From Seonamhaeicola maritimus (GTDB lineage Bacteria; Bacteroidota; Bacteroidia; Flavobacteriales; Flavobacteriaceae), in the NCBI RefSeq assembly GCF_008056315.1, contig NZ_VRKQ01000013.1, forward strand, positions 1,092-56,467: a stretch of DNA of 55,376 nucleotides, written 5' to 3'. Each line of letters begins with the position of its first letter. The stretch's first letter is position 1. Position numbers and translations under genes: made by a program. Positions 27,414 through 35,674 of this stretch are shown here, one piece after another. The notes below the pieces were generated by a model. It saw nothing but the letters and a program-made list of their open reading frames with translations. It made no database searches and was not told the DNA's origin.

Positions 27414-27448
27414 ATAAACCCTTCTTATATTGTTTAAGAAGGGTTTAT
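27414..27448. terminator. Inverted repeat between rnpB and the convergent gene
   Basis: A 14-bp perfect stem (ATAAACCCTTCTTA pairing with TAAGAAGGGTTTAT) with a 7-base loop. It is placed as a shared terminator for rnpB (plus) and the gene ending at 27473 (minus), but no long T-run follows on either strand. Confidence 0.65.
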
Positions 27449-27472
27449 CTGGTTAAAAGTGGTTGGTTGACA

Positions 27473-28225
27473 TTATTCGGTTTTTGGTGAATACGATAAA
27501 TCTCTTCTTATTTCTCCAGTCATTTCTTCCATTTTTGAGGCATAGTCCATTACTTTTTTAAAAGTTTCAAATCTATCTGGCCCTAATAATTCACTGTTTG
27601 CTTTTTCCTTAGTTGCCGCATCTATAGCGTCCTTACTAGAGGTGGCTACCATATAATAGCTATCCATATTACCAAATCCGGTTCTGTAAATTCTATAGTA
27701 ATTTTTTGAACCCTTAGAGGCAAACATTTCTTTTACAGCTTTCATACCTTCTCTAATTTTCTTTCCATTTTTTGGTTTATAATGAATGAAATAATAATTG
27801 CGGTAGTCTTGCCCTTCTTGCGACTGAGAAATACCATCTGGCATATAAGTTAATTCTTCATCTAATACTATGATATAATCACCATGTGAATCATAGCATT
27901 TGTCAAATCTTTCAAACAATTCTCCAAATTTATCACCCATAGCCTTTGCCATATCGGCAAAAGGGCGTTTATCTAAATCTGCAAAATTTTCAATTGGTGT
28001 TACGTATAAATACCTCATATCATCCATGGTAGCACATAACCATGAAGTTTGCAAATTATGTTCTACACAGGCGTCATTAAATTCTTTGGCTATTTTTTCA
28101 TATTCCCAAAGTTTTGAAGGTTTCACATTATCTTGGTGAACCTGATAAAACTTTTGAGCATTTGAAAAGTTAGTAGCTAGAAATAGGGCTAGAATTAGTA
28201 ATAATGTTGATTTGATTGTTTTCAT
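27473..28225 (-). CDS. Exported protein of unknown function
   Basis: A 250-residue protein with signal peptide (ending ATNFSNAQ). The mature part contains two similar halves: residues ~26-105 (FYQVHQDNVKPSKLWEYEKIAKEFNDAC, RYLYVTPIENFADLD) and ~140-230 (YFIHYKPKNGKKIREGMKAVKEMF, YYRIYRTGFGNMDSYYMVATS). That pattern is like a double ferredoxin-like / dimeric alpha-beta barrel, in which each half binds its partner. It has no catalytic motif I recognise. It starts 31 bases after the stop of the gene at 28257 and is likely co-transcribed with it. Function unknown. Confidence 0.75.
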   Translation of the reverse strand: MKTIKSTLLLILALFLATNFSNAQKFYQVHQDNVKPSKLWEYEKIAKEFNDACVEHNLQTSWLCATMDDMRYLYVTPIENFADLDKRPFADMAKAMGDKFGELFERFDKCYDSHGDYIIVLDEELTYMPDGISQSQEGQDYRNYYFIHYKPKNGKKIREGMKAVKEMFASKGSKNYYRIYRTGFGNMDSYYMVATSSKDAIDAATKEKANSELLGPDRFETFKKVMDYASKMEEMTGEIRRDLSYSPKTE

Positions 28226-28256
28226 AATTTTGAGTATTTGTTTGATTAGTCACTTT

Positions 28257-29165
28257 TTAATTCAAGGTTTTTCCAATTTGTGTCATGACACTTAATTGAT
28301 CGAAATATATATGCTCCATAATTAGTTTAGCCTCATCATTATACTGCAATCTTGATAAACCATTTACGGATACTTTTTTTCCTGTAGCCTCTGTTTCTGC
28401 AAATGTGCCATCATGAGTTCCGGTCATTTTCCAATGAACAAAAATTGCATTATTTACAATTGTTGAGGTGTGTAATAGTTCTATATTAAAATCTGAAAAG
28501 CCTTTAAAGAAGGGATCTATACTTGTTTTTAATTCTTCCGCTCCTGAGGCTACTTTTTCATCATTGATATATCTTGAATAATCTTCGGCCAATAAATTAT
28601 TTAAACTATTTGAATCTTTTTTATTAAGAAACTCATCAATGAAAGTATTTATGCTTTCCATAATGGTTTTATCATTGTCAGTCATGGCTGCAACGGCTGC
28701 AAATTCAGTATTCATTGCTGTAGCATCAAAGTATACATGTTCTTCTGCAATTTTCCCATCAACAAATTGAACCGCTAAATGCACTGGCATACTTAATTCT
28801 TTATTGGTGGCCGCAAAAGTGCCTATATGAGTAGCCCAATAGTAAACCCATGTTTCATCTTCTTTGTCAATAACCATTTCAATGTATTCCTTATCATGAT
28901 TGAAGCCGTAAGAGGACATAGCACTGGTCATTCCTGCTAAATCCTTAGCTCTTTCATCTAAACCTACTGGTTTAATTGAGTTTACATAAATTTTTGCTGT
29001 ATCAATAAAATAGCTTCTCCATGTATCCCAATCTCCAGATTCATATGCGGCTATTCCAGCTTTTAAAGTAGCTGTTTCTGCAGATTCTGCGAAATATCGT
29101 TGTGGTTTGTTTTGACAGGAGAAAAACAATGAGAGCACGAGTCCAAGTAAAAGAAGATTTTTCAT
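28257..29165 (-). CDS. Lipoprotein with two SnoaL/NTF2-like domains
   Basis: A 302-residue protein with a lipoprotein signal (hydrophobic stretch ending LSLFFSC). The mature part seems to be two copies of an NTF2-like (SnoaL) cone domain: residues ~28-150 (AAYESGDWDTWRSYFIDTAKIYVN ... VHLAVQFVDGKIAEEHVYFD) and ~165-295 (INTFIDEFLNKKDSNSLNNLLAEDYSRYIN ... SRLQYNDEAKLIMEHIYFD). The endings EEHVYFD and MEHIYFD are matched in both. This fold often binds small hydrophobic molecules or acts as an isomerase. It is the first gene of a two-gene unit with 27473. Substrate unknown. Confidence 0.75.
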   Translation of the reverse strand: MKNLLLLGLVLSLFFSCQNKPQRYFAESAETATLKAGIAAYESGDWDTWRSYFIDTAKIYVNSIKPVGLDERAKDLAGMTSAMSSYGFNHDKEYIEMVIDKEDETWVYYWATHIGTFAATNKELSMPVHLAVQFVDGKIAEEHVYFDATAMNTEFAAVAAMTDNDKTIMESINTFIDEFLNKKDSNSLNNLLAEDYSRYINDEKVASGAEELKTSIDPFFKGFSDFNIELLHTSTIVNNAIFVHWKMTGTHDGTFAETEATGKKVSVNGLSRLQYNDEAKLIMEHIYFDQLSVMTQIGKTLN

Positions 29166-29215
29166 TTCATTTATGATTTTAAGGTTAGTAATTAGCGTTT
29201 AACCATAAACAAAAG

Positions 29216-29240
29216 CATTAAGAACAAAAAGCTCTTAATG
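29216..29240 (-). terminator. Weak terminator-like hairpin after rsmD
   Basis: An 8-bp stem (CATTAAGA with TCTTAATG) and a 9-base loop, followed on the minus strand by CTTTTG. It is a weak candidate terminator for the rsmD unit. Confidence 0.35.
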
Positions 29241-29326
29241 AAAGAAAAGTGTTATATAATAGAGTCTGGGACTCTTAAGGAGAACCCTAATATACAGAAA
29301 AAAAGGGAATTATTAAAAAAGGCCTA

Positions 29327-29872
29327 TTAACTTTGATTTAATTCAAAGAAGCTAAATACATTTCCTCCATAACTTTTAGCATAACTAAAATGTTCTATAC
29401 TTGATAGATCTGTATGCTTTGAATGCTCTAAAGCTAATAGTCCGTTATCCAGAAGTAATTCATTAGCAAATACTAATTGTGGAATTTTAGAAAATTGTTC
29501 AGTAGAAAAATTATATGGCGGATCTGCAAATATAAAATCAGACTTAACCGTTGTCTTTTCTAAAAATTTAAAAACATCACTCTTTATGGTTTGAATATGC
29601 ATATCAAACTCTTCTGCTGTTTTATTGATGAACTTTATGCAGTTAAAATTTTGATCAACAGAAATTATATTTTGGGTACCTCTAGAAGCAAATTCATAAC
29701 TAATATTACCTGTTCCTGAAAATAAATCTAGAACAGAAATATCTTCAAAATAATATTGATTATTTAAAATATTAAACAGAGATTCCTTAGCCATATCCGT
29801 TGTAGGGCGTACAGGAAGGTTTTTAGGGGCGGTTATTCTTCGCCTTTTATATGTGCCTGATATTATTCTCAT
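29327..29872 (-). CDS. rsmD: 16S rRNA m2G966 methyltransferase RsmD-like
   Basis: A 181-residue S-adenosylmethionine-dependent RNA methyltransferase. MRIISGTYKRRRI at the start, VLDLFSGTGNISYEFASRG for the SAM-binding loop, and FADPPYNF with the catalytic DPPY are typical. Members modify guanine 966 of 16S rRNA in the small subunit. The start codon overlaps the stop of the DUF3822 gene by one base, so translation is coupled. Length is normal. Confidence 0.88.
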   Translation of the reverse strand: MRIISGTYKRRRITAPKNLPVRPTTDMAKESLFNILNNQYYFEDISVLDLFSGTGNISYEFASRGTQNIISVDQNFNCIKFINKTAEEFDMHIQTIKSDVFKFLEKTTVKSDFIFADPPYNFSTEQFSKIPQLVFANELLLDNGLLALEHSKHTDLSSIEHFSYAKSYGGNVFSFFELNQS

Positions 29873-30693
29873 TAAAAACTTTTAATTAAGGCAAAATTTG
29901 AATAAGATGATTGTGGCAATTCAGAAAAAGAAAAGGAATCATTTCTATTTCCAAATGATACGTGCCTTACATACCTGTAAGCAATTTTGTAATATTCATC
30001 ATCATTATTGATATCTCCTATAAAAACCAAATTGAATACTTCTGGATTAAGGTTTAGCTGCTCCGCGGTAAATAAGATGTAATAAATAAAATCTTCTTTA
30101 CTGGTGTATTCAAACGTATTATAAAACAATAATTTTGCTTTATTAACTGCAATTAGCTCAAAATGACCTGAGCTTACATTTACATATACTTTTGGTGTTT
30201 CAGAATTTTTTTCTGCTTGTAGAATAGATTCTATTAAAACAGTTGATACATGTTTAAAAATAAAAGCACCATGCTTTTCATAAACATAATTATTAATGTT
30301 TATATAGGGCACATAAACACACATGCTCTCACCTAAAATAACATCATCATAAGTTATAAAATCAGACTTCAGTATTTTAGAATTAAATTTTAAATAATCT
30401 GCTAAGGCGTCTTCCTTAAATAAGGGCTTGGGTACTAAGGTTGATAATTCATTATCATGAATAACAATAACCTTATTAAAGTTATTTTGTAGTGATTTTT
30501 CAGAATTAAAAACAGACTTTAATTGCTCTAATAATTCTAACGGATTGAGTCTTTTTTCAAACTCAATATTCTTTAAGAAAGATATGGTATTTGTGTCTTT
30601 TTGTAGAATACAAAAAGAAAGTCCATTCAAACTTATTTGAATGGACATTTCTAAATTAGTTAGTTTATCTATATTATTATTCGTTATCGCCAT
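29872..30693 (-). CDS. DUF3822 family protein
   Basis: About 273 residues. Resembles a small family (DUF3822) found in Bacteroidetes, in which the fold is thought to be an actin-like / ASKHA type related to type IV pilus PilM; I cannot prove that from sequence. Features: LEMSIQISLNGLSFCI at the start, KVIVIHDNELSTLVP, VYVNVSSGHFELIAV and LLFYNTFEYTSKEDFIYYILFTAEQL, i.e. repeated strand-helix units. The ATG at 30693 (MAITNNN) is preferred to a GTG at 30714 (MGIGLKH), because the family starts near this motif. It overlaps the upstream gene by 17 bases and rsmD by one base. In this phylum it is frequently next to rsmD; function unknown. Confidence 0.7.
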   Translation of the reverse strand: MAITNNNIDKLTNLEMSIQISLNGLSFCILQKDTNTISFLKNIEFEKRLNPLELLEQLKSVFNSEKSLQNNFNKVIVIHDNELSTLVPKPLFKEDALADYLKFNSKILKSDFITYDDVILGESMCVYVPYININNYVYEKHGAFIFKHVSTVLIESILQAEKNSETPKVYVNVSSGHFELIAVNKAKLLFYNTFEYTSKEDFIYYILFTAEQLNLNPEVFNLVFIGDINNDDEYYKIAYRYVRHVSFGNRNDSFSFSELPQSSYSNFALIKSF

Positions 30694-31417
30694 ATGTTTT
30701 AGGCCAATTCCCACTTGTTGTTATTTCTTCCATAGAGCCAACTCTAATGGCATTTCCCTTAACTCCAACTACAGTAGAAATAACTTGATTCTCTTCCATT
30801 AATAAGTCTTTGTTTTGATCATAAAACAAAAGATCTTTTTTAACAGATGCTTCAAAAACAGGAATATTAATACCATTTTGCTCTAAAAATCCAGCTTTCA
30901 AATCAAACTTAGTTCCCGGTTTACCAACTGGAACGTTCATTAAAGATTTATACCTGTTCGAACTTTTAAATAAGGAATCTTTTACCGAAGCAAAACCTAA
31001 TGTATCAATAATTATTTCATCCTTAAACATATCTACTTGATAACGTTTTGTCATTTCAACATCTAATACACTTGTATCCCTACGCTGTGTAATGGTAAAT
31101 TCTGCCGTATCTAAAAATTTAATTAGTCCATCAAAGTCTTTAGAAAATTTGCCTGTAACGGTTTTATGCGCTAATTGAGCTTCTCTAATATCAATTAAGC
31201 TTTCAATTACTTTAGCGTAACGTTTATTCTTTACCTTATTAAATTTAATAGGTTCATAAATAGACATATAAGTTTGGTAACCAAGGTATCCAATAAGTAC
31301 CCAAAGTACTATACTTAATACGGGTTTAAGTTTAGCAGGAATATATTTGTCTACTACTTTAACTAATACAAAGGTTAGCAGTATAACACCAACTGCAATA
31401 AGAATAAATTTTAACAT
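30677..31417 (-). CDS. Conserved inner-membrane protein of unknown function
   Basis: A 246-residue protein with two N-terminal membrane spans: LKFILIAVGVILLTFVLVKVV and LKPVLSIVLWVLIGYLGYQTY. The rest is a soluble domain with AKVIESLIDIREAQLAHKTVTGKFS, a motif common in pilin-like or TPM-type secreted proteins, but no clear match. It is the first gene of the operon with DUF3822 and rsmD; a TAGATTTG promoter element lies upstream at 31455-31462. Function unknown. Confidence 0.75.
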   Translation of the reverse strand: MLKFILIAVGVILLTFVLVKVVDKYIPAKLKPVLSIVLWVLIGYLGYQTYMSIYEPIKFNKVKNKRYAKVIESLIDIREAQLAHKTVTGKFSKDFDGLIKFLDTAEFTITQRRDTSVLDVEMTKRYQVDMFKDEIIIDTLGFASVKDSLFKSSNRYKSLMNVPVGKPGTKFDLKAGFLEQNGINIPVFEASVKKDLLFYDQNKDLLMEENQVISTVVGVKGNAIRVGSMEEITTSGNWPKTYGDNE

Positions 31418-31454
31418 TGTTGTTTTTAATTAAAAAGTTATCAAAGGTCTTTCG

Positions 31455-31462
31455 CAAATCTA
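31455..31462 (-). promoter_or_regulatory. Promoter -7 element for the membrane protein/DUF3822/rsmD unit
   Basis: TAGATTTG on the minus strand, exact TAnnTTTG match, 38 bases from the start codon. It is back to back with the plus-strand promoter at 31509. Confidence 0.5.
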
Positions 31463-31508
31463 CAATTTTTTTTTAATCGTTAAAACCCCCAGTGAATAAA
31501 AATCATTC

Positions 31509-31516
31509 TATATTTG
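31509..31516 (+). promoter_or_regulatory. Promoter -7 element for the RecD-like helicase unit
   Basis: TATATTTG, exact TAnnTTTG match; a start near 31522 leaves a leader of about 22 bases before the ATG at 31544, so the in-frame TTG at 31514 is not a plausible start. Confidence 0.55.
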
Positions 31517-31543
31517 AATAATTTATTTTTTGCCATACTTTTA

Positions 31544-32968
31544 ATGACCCCTCCAGAATTTTATTCTCTTATAAAACAGCAATTTCCGTTCCAACCAACG
31601 TTAAAACAAGATATTGTTTTACAACAGTTAGCAGAATTTATTTTTAGTAAATCTTCAAATGCTTTATATGTTTTAAAAGGATATGCTGGTACAGGAAAAA
31701 CAACAATAGTAGGAACTATTGTAACTAATTTATGGAAAGCCAAAAAAAGTGCGGTTTTAATGGCTCCAACAGGAAGAGCTGCCAAAGTAATCTCTAATTA
31801 TTCTAAGAAGGAAGCTTTTACAATCCACAAAAAGATCTATTTCCCTAAAAAGGATAAAGGAGGTGGTGTGAAATTTGTTTTACAACCTAATAAACATAAA
31901 AATACCCTTTTTATAGTAGATGAGGCTTCTATGATACCAGATACACCTGGTGATTCTAAATTATTTGAAAATGGTTCATTGCTGGATGATTTAATGCAAT
32001 ATGTGTATTCTGGTCATCAATGTAAATTGCTTTTAATAGGGGATACAGCACAATTACCACCTGTAAAGTTAGATTTAAGCCCTGCACTAAATGAAAATTC
32101 TTTAAGCTTAAATTATAATAAGGAAGTTACAAGGATGGAGTTAGATGAAGTTGTTAGACAAGAATTAGATTCTGGAATTCTTGCTAATGCCACCATGCTA
32201 AGAGAGAGCTTATCAAGCGATATTTATGATTCATTTAAATTTGATTTAAACGGTTTTAAAGATATTGTAAGGCTAGTTGATGGCTATGAAATAATGGATG
32301 CCATTAATGAAGCCTATAGTGATTTAGGGAATGAGGAAACAGCCATTATAGTTAGAAGTAATAAAAGAGCAAATCTTTACAATCAACAAATTCGAAGTAG
32401 AATTCTTTTTAATGAGCATGAATTAACATCTGGTGATTATCTCATGGTTGTTAAGAACAACTATTATTGGATAAAGCCAACCACAGAAGCTGGTTTTATT
32501 GCTAATGGTGATATTATTGAGGTTTTAGAAATTTATAAAATGGAGGAATTGTACGGTTTTAGGTTTGCCACCGTAAAAATAAGAATGGTAGATTATCCTA
32601 GAATGAGACCTTTTGAAACTGTATTACTTCTAGATACCATTGATGCAAAAACCCCGTCATTGTCTTATGAAGATTCTAATAGATTATACCAAGAAGTAGC
32701 CAAAGATTTTGAAAATGAAAGCAGCAATTACAAGCGCTTTTTAAAAATAAAAGGAAGTAAACACTTTAATGCACTACAAGTTAAATTTTCATACGCCATT
32801 ACTTGTCATAAATCTCAAGGAGGGCAATGGAATACTGTTTTTGTAGAACAACCTTATTTGCCAAATGGTATAGATAAAGAATATTTACGTTGGCTTTATA
32901 CGGCGGTTACCAGAGCCAAAGAAAAATTGTATCTTATTGGTTTTAAAGATGATTTTTTTGAAGAATAA
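31544..32968 (+). CDS. RecD/Dda-like superfamily 1B DNA helicase
   Basis: A 474-residue ATP-dependent helicase. Walker A GYAGTGKTT (near residue 51), motif II FIVDEASM, GDTAQLPPV and, at the C-terminus, the UvrD_C_2-type motifs YAITCHKSQGGQW and RWLYTAVTRAKEKLYLIG. This is the RecD2/Dda group, which unwinds DNA 5' to 3'; in bacteria its role is DNA repair or fork rescue. Length is shorter than RecD2 (~740) and close to Dda. The start is the ATG at 31544; a TTG at 31514 is upstream of any likely leader. It is followed after 5 bases by the DUF4126 gene. Confidence 0.85.
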   Translation: MTPPEFYSLIKQQFPFQPTLKQDIVLQQLAEFIFSKSSNALYVLKGYAGTGKTTIVGTIVTNLWKAKKSAVLMAPTGRAAKVISNYSKKEAFTIHKKIYFPKKDKGGGVKFVLQPNKHKNTLFIVDEASMIPDTPGDSKLFENGSLLDDLMQYVYSGHQCKLLLIGDTAQLPPVKLDLSPALNENSLSLNYNKEVTRMELDEVVRQELDSGILANATMLRESLSSDIYDSFKFDLNGFKDIVRLVDGYEIMDAINEAYSDLGNEETAIIVRSNKRANLYNQQIRSRILFNEHELTSGDYLMVVKNNYYWIKPTTEAGFIANGDIIEVLEIYKMEELYGFRFATVKIRMVDYPRMRPFETVLLLDTIDAKTPSLSYEDSNRLYQEVAKDFENESSNYKRFLKIKGSKHFNALQVKFSYAITCHKSQGGQWNTVFVEQPYLPNGIDKEYLRWLYTAVTRAKEKLYLIGFKDDFFEE

Positions 32969-32973
32969 ATTAT

Positions 32974-33540
32974 ATGACGTTTGAAACCATAACAAGTATT
33001 TGTTTAGGAATAGGGCTTGCAGCATCAGTTGGATTTAGAGTTTTTTTACCCTTATTCACTTTAAGTTTAGCTGCTTATTTTGATGTTTGGCAATTAAATG
33101 AATCTTGGCAATGGATTGGTAGCGTAACTGCTTTAATAACTTTAGGGGTTGCTACATTAGTAGAAATAATTGCTTATTTCATACCTTATATAGATAATTT
33201 ACTTGATAGCATTACTGTTCCATTAGCAGGTATTGCAGGTACAATAATTATGTTATCTACGGTTGCAAACCTAGACCCTGTAATAACATGGTCTTTGGCC
33301 ATTATAGCAGGAGGAGGAACTGCAGCCGCCATAGCAGGAACGGCAGGTACAACAAGATTAGCCTCTACTGCAACAACAGCTGGTGTTGCAAATCCTGTTG
33401 TTTCAACTTTAGAAACAGGAACCTCTTTGGTAATGTCTGTGGTTTCTATTTTTGTTCCAATATTGGCAGTAGTATTAGTTTTTATTCTTTTGTTTATAAT
33501 ATTCAAATTGTATAAAAAGTTTAAAAAATCTAAAGTTTAA
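32974..33540 (+). CDS. DUF4126 family membrane protein
   Basis: A 188-residue integral membrane protein. It has about five hydrophobic segments; an Ala/Gly/Thr-rich stretch (AIIAGGGTAAAIAGTAGTTR) lies in the middle, and it ends with a cationic tail (LYKKFKKSKV). The start MTFETITSICLGIGLAASVGFRVFLPLF is typical of DUF4126, whose function is not known. It follows the helicase by 5 bases and may be co-transcribed with it; kdsB begins 47 bases on, behind its own promoter. Confidence 0.8.
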   Translation: MTFETITSICLGIGLAASVGFRVFLPLFTLSLAAYFDVWQLNESWQWIGSVTALITLGVATLVEIIAYFIPYIDNLLDSITVPLAGIAGTIIMLSTVANLDPVITWSLAIIAGGGTAAAIAGTAGTTRLASTATTAGVANPVVSTLETGTSLVMSVVSIFVPILAVVLVFILLFIIFKLYKKFKKSKV

Positions 33541-33557
33541 AGCACGTAAATTTGTCT

Positions 33558-33565
33558 TACTTTTG
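33558..33565 (+). promoter_or_regulatory. Promoter -7 element of the kdsB unit
   Basis: TACTTTTG, exact TAnnTTTG match, 22 bases before the kdsB ATG. Confidence 0.45.
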
Positions 33566-33587
33566 AATAAGAATTGATTAATAGTTT

Positions 33588-34316
33588 ATGAAAATAATTT
33601 CAATGATTCCTGCACGTTATAGTGCCTCTCGCTTTCCAGGTAAACTTATGCAAGATTTAAATGGGAAATCTGTAATATTAAGGACTTATGAAGCTACTGT
33701 AGCAACTAATTTGTTTGATGATGTTTTTGTAGTGACTGATAGTGATATTATTTATAATGAAATTGTAAATAATGGAGGTAAAGCTATAATGAGTATCAAG
33801 GAACATGATTGTGGAAGTGATAGAATAGCGGAAGCAGTTGAAAATCTAGATATTGATGTGGTTATTAATGTACAAGGAGATGAACCTTTTACTGATAAAG
33901 AATCACTCTTAAAGCTCATTCAAGTTTTTAAAGATGATGACAAAAAAGAGGTTGATTTAGCATCCTTGATGGTACATATTACTGATACAGATGAAATAAA
34001 TAATCCTAATACCGTAAAGGTTATAATAGATCAATCAAATTTTGCTCTTTATTTTTCTCGCAGTGCCATTCCATATCCACGTGATGAAAGTATGGAAGTT
34101 AAATACTATAAACACAAAGGTGTATATGCCTTTAGAAAACAGGCTATTTTAGATTTTTACCGATTGCCTATGCTTACCCTAGAAGCTTCTGAAAAGTTAG
34201 AACAGTTAAGGTATTTAGAATACGGTAAAAGAATAAAAATGGTAGAAACTGATGTTCAAGGTATAGAAATAGATACTCCAGAAGATTTAGAACGCGCAAA
34301 AAAAGCATGGAAGTAA
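33588..34316 (+). CDS. kdsB: CMP-Kdo synthetase (3-deoxy-manno-octulosonate cytidylyltransferase)
   Basis: A 242-residue enzyme that activates Kdo with CTP for LPS inner-core synthesis. Motifs: [16 protein letters not shown] (nucleotide site), [16 protein letters not shown] and [10 protein letters not shown], then [10 protein letters not shown] near the C-terminus, and the length is standard. Because kdnB, an enzyme of 8-amino-Kdo biosynthesis, is three genes downstream, the natural substrate may be Kdo, 8-amino-Kdo or both; sequence alone does not decide. The HAD hydrolase gene starts inside its last codons (10-base overlap). Confidence 0.92.
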   Translation: MKIISMIPARYSASRFPGKLMQDLNGKSVILRTYEATVATNLFDDVFVVTDSDIIYNEIVNNGGKAIMSIKEHDCGSDRIAEAVENLDIDVVINVQGDEPFTDKESLLKLIQVFKDDDKKEVDLASLMVHITDTDEINNPNTVKVIIDQSNFALYFSRSAIPYPRDESMEVKYYKHKGVYAFRKQAILDFYRLPMLTLEASEKLEQLRYLEYGKRIKMVETDVQGIEIDTPEDLERAKKAWK

Positions 34317-35011
34317 ATTATAAAAACATAAAAGTTATTGGCTTTGATGCTGATGATACCCTTTGGGTTAATGAGACCTATTTTAGGGAAGCAGAAGAGG
34401 AGTTTTGCAGACTATTATCAGAATACGAAACGCCTAACAAAATAGATCAAGAATTATTTAAAATGGAAATGGCCAACTTAGAACTTTATGGCTATGGAGT
34501 TAAGGCTTTTGTATTATCTATGGTTCAATCTGCTTTAGAACTTTCTAATTATAATGTGTCTATTAAAACTATAGATAAGATATTGAATATTGGAAAAGAT
34601 ATGCTTAATAAACCTGTTGAATTATTAGATGGAGTTGAAGATGTTTTAAAAGCCCTATCAAGTAAATATCGTCTAATATTGGCAACTAAAGGAGATTTAT
34701 TGGATCAGGAACGAAAACTTGAAAAATCAGGTTTGACAAATTATTTCCATCATATTGAGGTTTTAAGTGATAAAAAGGAAGCCAATTACTCTAGACTTTT
34801 GGGACATTTAGATATTGAACCATCTGAATTTTTAATGATTGGGAACTCACTTAAATCGGATGTATTGCCTTTAGTCAATTTACAAGCTCACGCTATTCAT
34901 GTGCCTTTTCATACTACATGGGCTCATGAACAAGTAAGTGAGACTGAGACAAATGGTAAGCTATATAAAACAATAAATTCTTTGAAAGAGCTAATAAAAA
35001 TCATGGATTAG
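34307..35011 (+). CDS. HAD superfamily hydrolase
   Basis: A 234-residue phosphatase-like protein. The nucleophile motif is FDADDTLW (D-x-D-x-T), followed by LATKGD (motif II Thr/Ser), then [13 protein letters not shown] and [15 protein letters not shown] (motif IV: G-(D/N)-S-x-x-(S)-D). HAD members remove phosphate from many small molecules. It overlaps kdsB by 10 bases and the CAT-like gene by 1, so it is translated in the same unit. Its substrate may be a sugar phosphate of LPS synthesis, but that is inference from position. Confidence 0.85.
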   Translation: MEVNYKNIKVIGFDADDTLWVNETYFREAEEEFCRLLSEYETPNKIDQELFKMEMANLELYGYGVKAFVLSMVQSALELSNYNVSIKTIDKILNIGKDMLNKPVELLDGVEDVLKALSSKYRLILATKGDLLDQERKLEKSGLTNYFHHIEVLSDKKEANYSRLLGHLDIEPSEFLMIGNSLKSDVLPLVNLQAHAIHVPFHTTWAHEQVSETETNGKLYKTINSLKELIKIMD

Positions 35012-35628
35012 TGAAAGTAATTGATGTAGAAAATTGGAATAGAAAAGCTCATTATAAACACTTTTGCGGTTTAAAAGACCCTTATTTTGGACTTACTCTT
35101 TCATTTAACGTAACTAAAGCATATAATTTTTCAAAAGAAAATAAAGTTAGTTTTTTTGCCAAATACTTGCATGATTGTATGAAAGCTATCAATGCGGTGG
35201 AAAATTTAAAATATAGAATAGAAGATGATTTAGTGGTAGAGCATGATATAATTCATGCCTCAGCAACTATTATGAGGTCAAATAACACCTATGGGTTTTC
35301 TTTTATTAATTTTGATGAAAACTTCAACGTATTTATTAAAAACATTGAAAGAGAAAAAGATAGGATCAATAATTCAGACGATTTATATCCACCAAAAAAT
35401 GGATTAAATTGTATTCATTGTTCCGCAATGCCTTGGCTGAATTTTACAGGACAAAAGGAACCTGTTTCAGGAATATTAGATTCAGTTCCAAAAATTGCTT
35501 TTGGTAAAGCCAATAAAATTGGTGCTGAATTAAGTATGAATGTTGCCATTAGTGTTAATCATGCTTTAGTAGACGGATATCACATAGGGTTATTTTCTGA
35601 GAAATTTCAGGCATTTTTAAACCAGTAA
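35011..35628 (+). CDS. Chloramphenicol acetyltransferase-like acyltransferase
   Basis: A 205-residue CoA-dependent acyltransferase of the CAT trimer fold. The catalytic motif is HALVDGYH near the C-terminus (H-x-x-x-D-G-x-H), and the N-terminal part WNRKAHYKHFCGLKDPYFGLT fits the family. Start is a GTG at 35011, overlapping the preceding stop by one base. Chromosomal CAT-like proteins in Bacteroidetes are mostly not antibiotic-resistance enzymes, and the position between kdsB and kdnB suggests a house function. No claim of chloramphenicol resistance is made. Confidence 0.85.
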   Translation: MKVIDVENWNRKAHYKHFCGLKDPYFGLTLSFNVTKAYNFSKENKVSFFAKYLHDCMKAINAVENLKYRIEDDLVVEHDIIHASATIMRSNNTYGFSFINFDENFNVFIKNIEREKDRINNSDDLYPPKNGLNCIHCSAMPWLNFTGQKEPVSGILDSVPKIAFGKANKIGAELSMNVAISVNHALVDGYHIGLFSEKFQAFLNQ

Positions 35629-35674
35629 GATTAAAATAGTATTATTTTTACATTTTGAAAAAGAATCTTAGTAA

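Noticed and set aside
33186-33515. ORFs overlapping the DUF4126 gene on both strands
   Set aside because: The plus-strand frame 32974-33540 has membrane segments and a proper start; the others are shadows of its Ala/Gly/Thr codons.
35011-35628. Antibiotic resistance gene (chloramphenicol acetyltransferase)
   Set aside because: Only the fold and the H-x-x-x-D-G-x-H motif are supported; it is embedded in a Kdo-related operon with no mobile element, so a resistance role is not claimed.
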